Below, piece after piece: positions 14,455 through 17,774 of a stretch of 17,774 bases of DNA (positions are counted from its first letter, which is position 1; each line of letters begins with the position of its first letter). The stretch is from Bacteroidota bacterium (GTDB lineage Bacteria; Bacteroidota; Bacteroidia; Flavobacteriales_F; PHOS-HE28): assembly GCA_023418095.1 (NCBI GenBank), contig JAEZDL010000137.1:1-17774 (forward strand). The letters run 5' to 3'. The notes below the pieces were generated by a model. It was given only the letters and a program-made list of their open reading frames with translations, was not told where the DNA came from and did no database searches. Position numbers and translations under genes: made by a program.

Positions 14455-15456
14455 TCATGTTCTGAGGGTGCCAAAAGTACGCGCGGCCTCCACATCGATC
14501 GGCCAGCACCGCACACTGCGATCATCACTTGCGCTCACCAGGTATCGATCCATCCAAAGCAGCGAATTCACCGAATGGGTATGCCCGTGCTTCCCGCGAT
14601 CCATGCGGAATAGTGGATCGAACGTTCGCGCATCCCAGATCTTTATCGTGCCATCGCGGCTGCCGGTGGCGCACAGCGAACCTGCTTGATCGAACGCGAT
14701 CTGGTAGATCGCCCCTTTGTGTGCCGCGATCTCCTGGAGCAATGTGTTCTCCCGATCGGTGCGCCAGAACCGCAGATGACCATCCTTGCCACCGCTGATC
14801 AACACCGGTTTCGATGGATGGAACACCACGCTGGAAGCGCCTTGAATGCCGCGGGGCTGCGCCGTTCCAGGATGTGCGCCGATGCTCCCGATCTCATTGA
14901 AACCGTTCGTTCCCAGTATCCGCAATTGCCCATCGCCACCGGCGATCACCAATCGATCCCCGTTGTCCGATATCTCCAGATCGCGGAGCTTCTCTTCGAT
15001 CAGCGGGATCTGCCGGTAAAGCTCCACCTGCCAGCGATCGGCCATTTTTCGAATGTCCCAAATGCTCAGTGAACCATCGCCGGCCGCACATGCGATCCGA
15101 TCCGGGCCGATCGAAATGAAACGGAAGATCCCTTTGCGATGCACGGTGAAATGGTGGATCTCGCGCGCCGTTCGCAGCTCGATCACGTGGATCGCACCGG
15201 CCTCGGTGCCAATGAAGATCAGGTCATTGCCGTGAAGATGCGCGCTATAGATCGCTTCATTCGTTCGCGCCAGCACTTCACCATCGATCGCGCCGATCCG
15301 CCAGCGCACCAGCGTGCCATCGCCACTTCCGCTGAAGAACGAATTGCCGGCAGGCGCCTTGCAAAGTGTATACACCGGGCCTTTGTGGCCTGAAAGGATC
15401 AGCGGCTCGATCTTCACTTCTGCGAAGTTCGGCATCCTGCGCGGGTTTCCGTGCAT
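14455..15456 (-). CDS. WD40-repeat protein, single seven-bladed propeller
   Basis: The product has 333 residues with no signal peptide, so it is probably cytoplasmic. Seven WD40-like units can be counted, starting with HKGPVYTL...GSGDGTLVRW and ending with HTHSVNSLLW...SASDDRSVRCW. Units 1, 3, 6 and 7 are the most regular, with GDGSLSIWDI in unit 3 and GSRDGTIKIWDA in unit 6. This makes one complete beta-propeller and no other domain. WD40 propellers are protein-interaction platforms, so function depends on partners, which are not evident here. The start at 15456 is not certain: a second ATG at 15435 (MPNFAEV) would shorten it by seven residues. The epimerase gene follows within 10 bases, and the ATPase gene lies upstream beyond a 248-base gap. 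Confidence 0.9.
   Translation of the reverse strand: MHGNPRRMPNFAEVKIEPLILSGHKGPVYTLCKAPAGNSFFSGSGDGTLVRWRIGAIDGEVLARTNEAIYSAHLHGNDLIFIGTEAGAIHVIELRTAREIHHFTVHRKGIFRFISIGPDRIACAAGDGSLSIWDIRKMADRWQVELYRQIPLIEEKLRDLEISDNGDRLVIAGGDGQLRILGTNGFNEIGSIGAHPGTAQPRGIQGASSVVFHPSKPVLISGGKDGHLRFWRTDRENTLLQEIAAHKGAIYQIAFDQAGSLCATGSRDGTIKIWDARTFDPLFRMDRGKHGHTHSVNSLLWMDRYLVSASDDRSVRCWPIDVEAARTFGTLRT
14472..14479 (-). promoter_or_regulatory. Bacteroidota -7 box (TACTTTTG) within the WD40 gene, for the epimerase
   Basis: Read on the minus strand, TACTTTTG is an exact consensus match, located inside the last codons of the WD40 gene and 27 bases before the epimerase start. It is identical to the box upstream of the malate synthase-like gene, suggesting the epimerase can be transcribed independently. 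Confidence 0.5.
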
Positions 15457-15496
15457 TCGGTCAACGAACGTGGATCGGTTTTCATCGAGAAGTATT

Positions 15497-15645
15497 TGGG
15501 CGCCTTATCGGGCTATCCGCTCTAGTTGGCTCGCTTCGCCGGGTGCTGCATCGGCTGCGGTGGCTTCCGCTGGTCGCCTCCTCGCTCGTGCAGCACCATC
15601 GGCTTCTCTTCGCCAAGCTGCCGCTCCTATCCCGGGCGCAGATCC
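15497..15645. repeat. GC-rich structured intergenic element with nested inverted repeats
   Basis: The 248-base gap between the ATPase and WD40 genes contains this element of ~150 bases. Its centre has the inverted repeat GGTGCTGCA (15542-15550) / TGCAGCACC (15589-15597), flanked by TTGGC (15526-15530) and GCCAA (15612-15616). The ends carry the related words CTATCCGCTC (15513-15522) and CCGCTCCTATCCC (15621-15633). One full line is 70% GC. Apart from the right edge it contains no GATC, in striking contrast to its surroundings. End words of this type (GGGCTATCCGCT ... CCTATCCC) recur, from memory, in intergenic repeats of other Bacteroidota. No protein is encoded. The rest of the gap is GATC-rich host sequence with no gene that I can see. 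Confidence 0.55.
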
Positions 15646-15704
15646 CGCGTTGATCCAATGATCTGATCTCGTCACACGATCGCCACCGATCACCTTTCGA
15701 CCGA

Positions 15705-17774
15705 TCAAGCCATCGCGAGCTTTTCGCCGATCCGCTGCACGGCTGCTCCTTCTTCCTTGAACAGATCCGCATGTTCCGGATGACACGTAAGCACGATAAC
15801 CTGGTACTTTTTCGCGAAATCCTTGATCGCGTTCACCGCGCATTTTCTCCGTGCTGGATCCATGTCGGTCAGCGGATCGTCCATCAGCATGAAGCCCTCG
15901 CCTTCGCCGAGGTAGATCTCCGCATACGCCATGCGGATCGCCAGCGCGAGACATCCTTTCGTGCCTTGTGAAAGCAGCCGGTTCTCCAATTCGTGATCGC
16001 CCAACAGACCGGTCGCTTTCACGCCGTCGAGTTGCGGCTTGTAGCGCCCATCGGTGAGCAGCTGCACGAAATGTTCCACGCGCTTCGCGAGTCCCGCCAA
16101 TGGATCCGGACCATCACGATCGGCAAGATCCTGCACACGCTTCAAGATCCGCTCGTAGGCCTTTGCTTCATTCAACGTGCGATCGAATTCGCGCTCCGCA
16201 AGCTCTAGTTGCTCCTTCAATTCTTCCAGCGAAATGGAAGGTGTGCTTCCTTCAAGGAACTTAAGCCGTTCTCGTTGGGTTTGGAGCTGGTCCTTCGCCC
16301 GATCGAACGCCTCTTCGGCTTTCTTCAATGCGATCAGGTAAGCGTTCGTATCGGAATATCCTTCCGGCACGGTGGGCAATTGGGCGAGTTCCGCCTCATC
16401 CTTCAGGATCGCACCACGCAGATCAACGACCTTCAATGTCAACTGATCCACCGAGGTGAAGGTCTTGGTCCACTCCGCGAGATCTTTTTCCAGCGCCTTC
16501 TTTTCCTGTTCATGCCGCGCCTGATCGGCAAGGATCCGCCGTTGCTCCTGATCGAGTTCGGTGAGCGAACGGGTGGGAGGAATGCTCTTCAGGTCATCGA
16601 TCGCTTTCTGCCATTGTTCCTCTGTCTTCTTCTGCAATGAAGCGATGTACGTTGCATTCGCCCGATCCACTTTCTGCCGTGCCAGATCATGGTTCTCCTT
16701 GCGTGCGATCATCGAGGGAAGATCCGCGACCTCCAATTCCGTCAATGCCCGTTGGTGTTGCGAACGCGCACTTTCAAGATCGGCATACAGTTGTTCCACA
16801 TCCTTCTGATCGCTCCGCACGCTGATGTTCAATGGACCGGCGCTGATCGAGATCCGGCCTTCGGCGCTGCATTGATAAGGTGTATCGGGTGAAATTTCGA
16901 TCGCTTCTTCACTCGATCCGCCACGTGCCACAGTCACGGACATTGGTTCCTTCGCCTGAAGGATCGCAGCCAGCTTCTGCGCCTTGATCTCCACTTCGAT
17001 TTTTTCGATCCGCTTTACCAGTTCACGTATCGCTTCGATCTGTTCTTTCGTCACCGGCTTCAGCGCAGCGAATTCCGTGCGCGCCTCATCCAACGCCTTC
17101 TTCGCTTCGGCAAGCGCTTGATATCCGATCCGCACTTTGTCAGCTCCTTGGTGCAGTTTCGCGTTGGCCATCTCAGTAGACAACCGTTCGAGCTGTTGTG
17201 CGCATTGGAGCAGGGCTTCCTTCTTCTCGTTCAGCACCGTTTCCGCACCGGGCCAATCGGCCATCACTTTCATCAACCGCGTGACATCAGCTTGTGCATT
17301 CTTCAACCTTTCTTCCAGAAATGCGCGCTGACTTAGTCCTTTCTCTCTCACTTTGCCGTCTTCCACCAACGGCTTTTCTTTCTCCATCAATTGCTGCACC
17401 CGCGCGATCTCCGCGTTCACCGCATCCAGGTCCTTTTCGTGCTGCAGCACTTCTCCATATTCCTGCCGCGTGGTCTCCTGTGCGTAGTGCGCCTTCAACA
17501 CCGGACCAACATTGCGCTTATGCGGATTCAGGATGCTCTTTCCATCGCGTGGCCGGCCGTGTTGCCGATCCCAATTGGAATACAACGAATCGATCCGTTC
17601 CTGCAACGCAGCGATCAGTTTTTCCGGCGCGACATCACCATCGATCGAACCACTGCTTCGCAGGATCTCGCCCACATCATCCGATCCGCTTTCGTGCAAC
17701 AGATCCAACGTTCCGCTGAGCTTCGCCTGGTTGATGAACAGCACATGTTCCCAGGTCGCCTGGTTCCAGCGCAG
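15705..17774 (-). CDS. Rad50/SMC-like coiled-coil ATPase, 5' partial
   Basis: The frame is open to the right edge of the window, so the N-terminus with Walker A is missing; 689 residues are visible. The middle ~450 residues are heptad-rich coiled coil with many Lys/Glu/Gln runs, broken near residues ~290-320 by a small beta-rich insert (ISPDTPYQCSAEGRISISAG). The C-terminal ATPase half is complete: ABC signature LLSQGTKGCLALAIRMAYAE, Walker B FMLMDDPLTDMDPARR and an H-loop-like VLTCHPEH. The DDPLTDMD form is typical of the YhaN/AAA_23 group of Rad50-like ATPases, which usually act with a nuclease in DNA end processing or repair. Such a partner could lie upstream, beyond the window. Beyond that class, a specific role, including defence, cannot be assigned. 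Confidence 0.88.
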   Translation of the reverse strand: MRWNQATWEHVLFINQAKLSGTLDLLHESGSDDVGEILRSSGSIDGDVAPEKLIAALQERIDSLYSNWDRQHGRPRDGKSILNPHKRNVGPVLKAHYAQETTRQEYGEVLQHEKDLDAVNAEIARVQQLMEKEKPLVEDGKVREKGLSQRAFLEERLKNAQADVTRLMKVMADWPGAETVLNEKKEALLQCAQQLERLSTEMANAKLHQGADKVRIGYQALAEAKKALDEARTEFAALKPVTKEQIEAIRELVKRIEKIEVEIKAQKLAAILQAKEPMSVTVARGGSSEEAIEISPDTPYQCSAEGRISISAGPLNISVRSDQKDVEQLYADLESARSQHQRALTELEVADLPSMIARKENHDLARQKVDRANATYIASLQKKTEEQWQKAIDDLKSIPPTRSLTELDQEQRRILADQARHEQEKKALEKDLAEWTKTFTSVDQLTLKVVDLRGAILKDEAELAQLPTVPEGYSDTNAYLIALKKAEEAFDRAKDQLQTQRERLKFLEGSTPSISLEELKEQLELAEREFDRTLNEAKAYERILKRVQDLADRDGPDPLAGLAKRVEHFVQLLTDGRYKPQLDGVKATGLLGDHELENRLLSQGTKGCLALAIRMAYAEIYLGEGEGFMLMDDPLTDMDPARRKCAVNAIKDFAKKYQVIVLTCHPEHADLFKEEGAAVQRIGEKLAMA

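Noticed and set aside
15314..15661. Short plus-strand frames across the WD40 start and the repeat region
   Set aside because: They overlap the WD40 N-terminus antisense and run into a structured non-coding repeat; the translations are low-complexity with no domain.
13461..17774. The ATPase, WD40 and epimerase genes as one defence operon
   Set aside because: The epimerase matches a surface-polysaccharide enzyme with its own -7 box, a 248-base repeat-bearing gap splits the ATPase from the WD40 gene, and no effector domain is visible.
1..17774. CRISPR arrays, tRNA or rRNA genes, insertion sequences
   Set aside because: No regularly spaced direct repeats, cloverleaf-like sequence, transposase frame or terminal inverted repeats flanking a gene were seen on either strand.

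Overview
The window looks like a chromosomal segment from a moderately GC-rich member of the Bacteroidota, probably Flavobacteriales. The evidence is a C-terminal type IX secretion (T9SS) sorting domain with SprB-like and PKD modules, Bacteroidota-type -7 boxes (TAnnTTTG or TAnnTTCG) before several genes, and little use of Shine-Dalgarno sites. Most of the sequence is close to 58% GC in the lines I counted. It is extremely rich in the tetramer GATC: 33 copies in the 1,020 bases from 14461, against about 4 expected at random.

Layout, left to right. (1) The 3' end of a large T9SS-exported surface protein, closed by a strong terminator. (2) A lipoprotein FKBP-type prolyl isomerase, which converges on a three-gene minus-strand group: a secreted protein of unknown function, a small DUF551 protein, and a malate synthase A-family protein that has lost three of the four catalytic positions. 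(3) Across a divergent promoter region, a translationally coupled pair of M16 zinc-peptidase proteins, one catalytic and one non-catalytic with an extra C-terminal domain. (4) An AhpC/AhpD peroxide-detoxification pair of the mycobacterial type with a long hairpin between the genes, then ornithine aminotransferase (rocD). (5) A solitary AT-rich Mrr-type restriction endonuclease, apparently acquired, packed within 8 bp of a convergent operon. (6) The minus-strand end of the window: a Rad50/SMC-like ATPase (5' end outside the window), a GC-rich structured intergenic repeat, a seven-bladed WD40 protein and a WbpP-type UDP-GlcNAc 4-epimerase.

The most interesting items are the malate synthase homologue with a remodelled active site, the GATC saturation of host DNA set against a GATC-poor Mrr gene, the structured repeat at about 15497-15645, and the overlapping stop/start relay between the WD40 and epimerase genes. 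I see no tRNA, rRNA, CRISPR array or insertion sequence. Comparisons with known proteins are from memory and were not checked by alignment.
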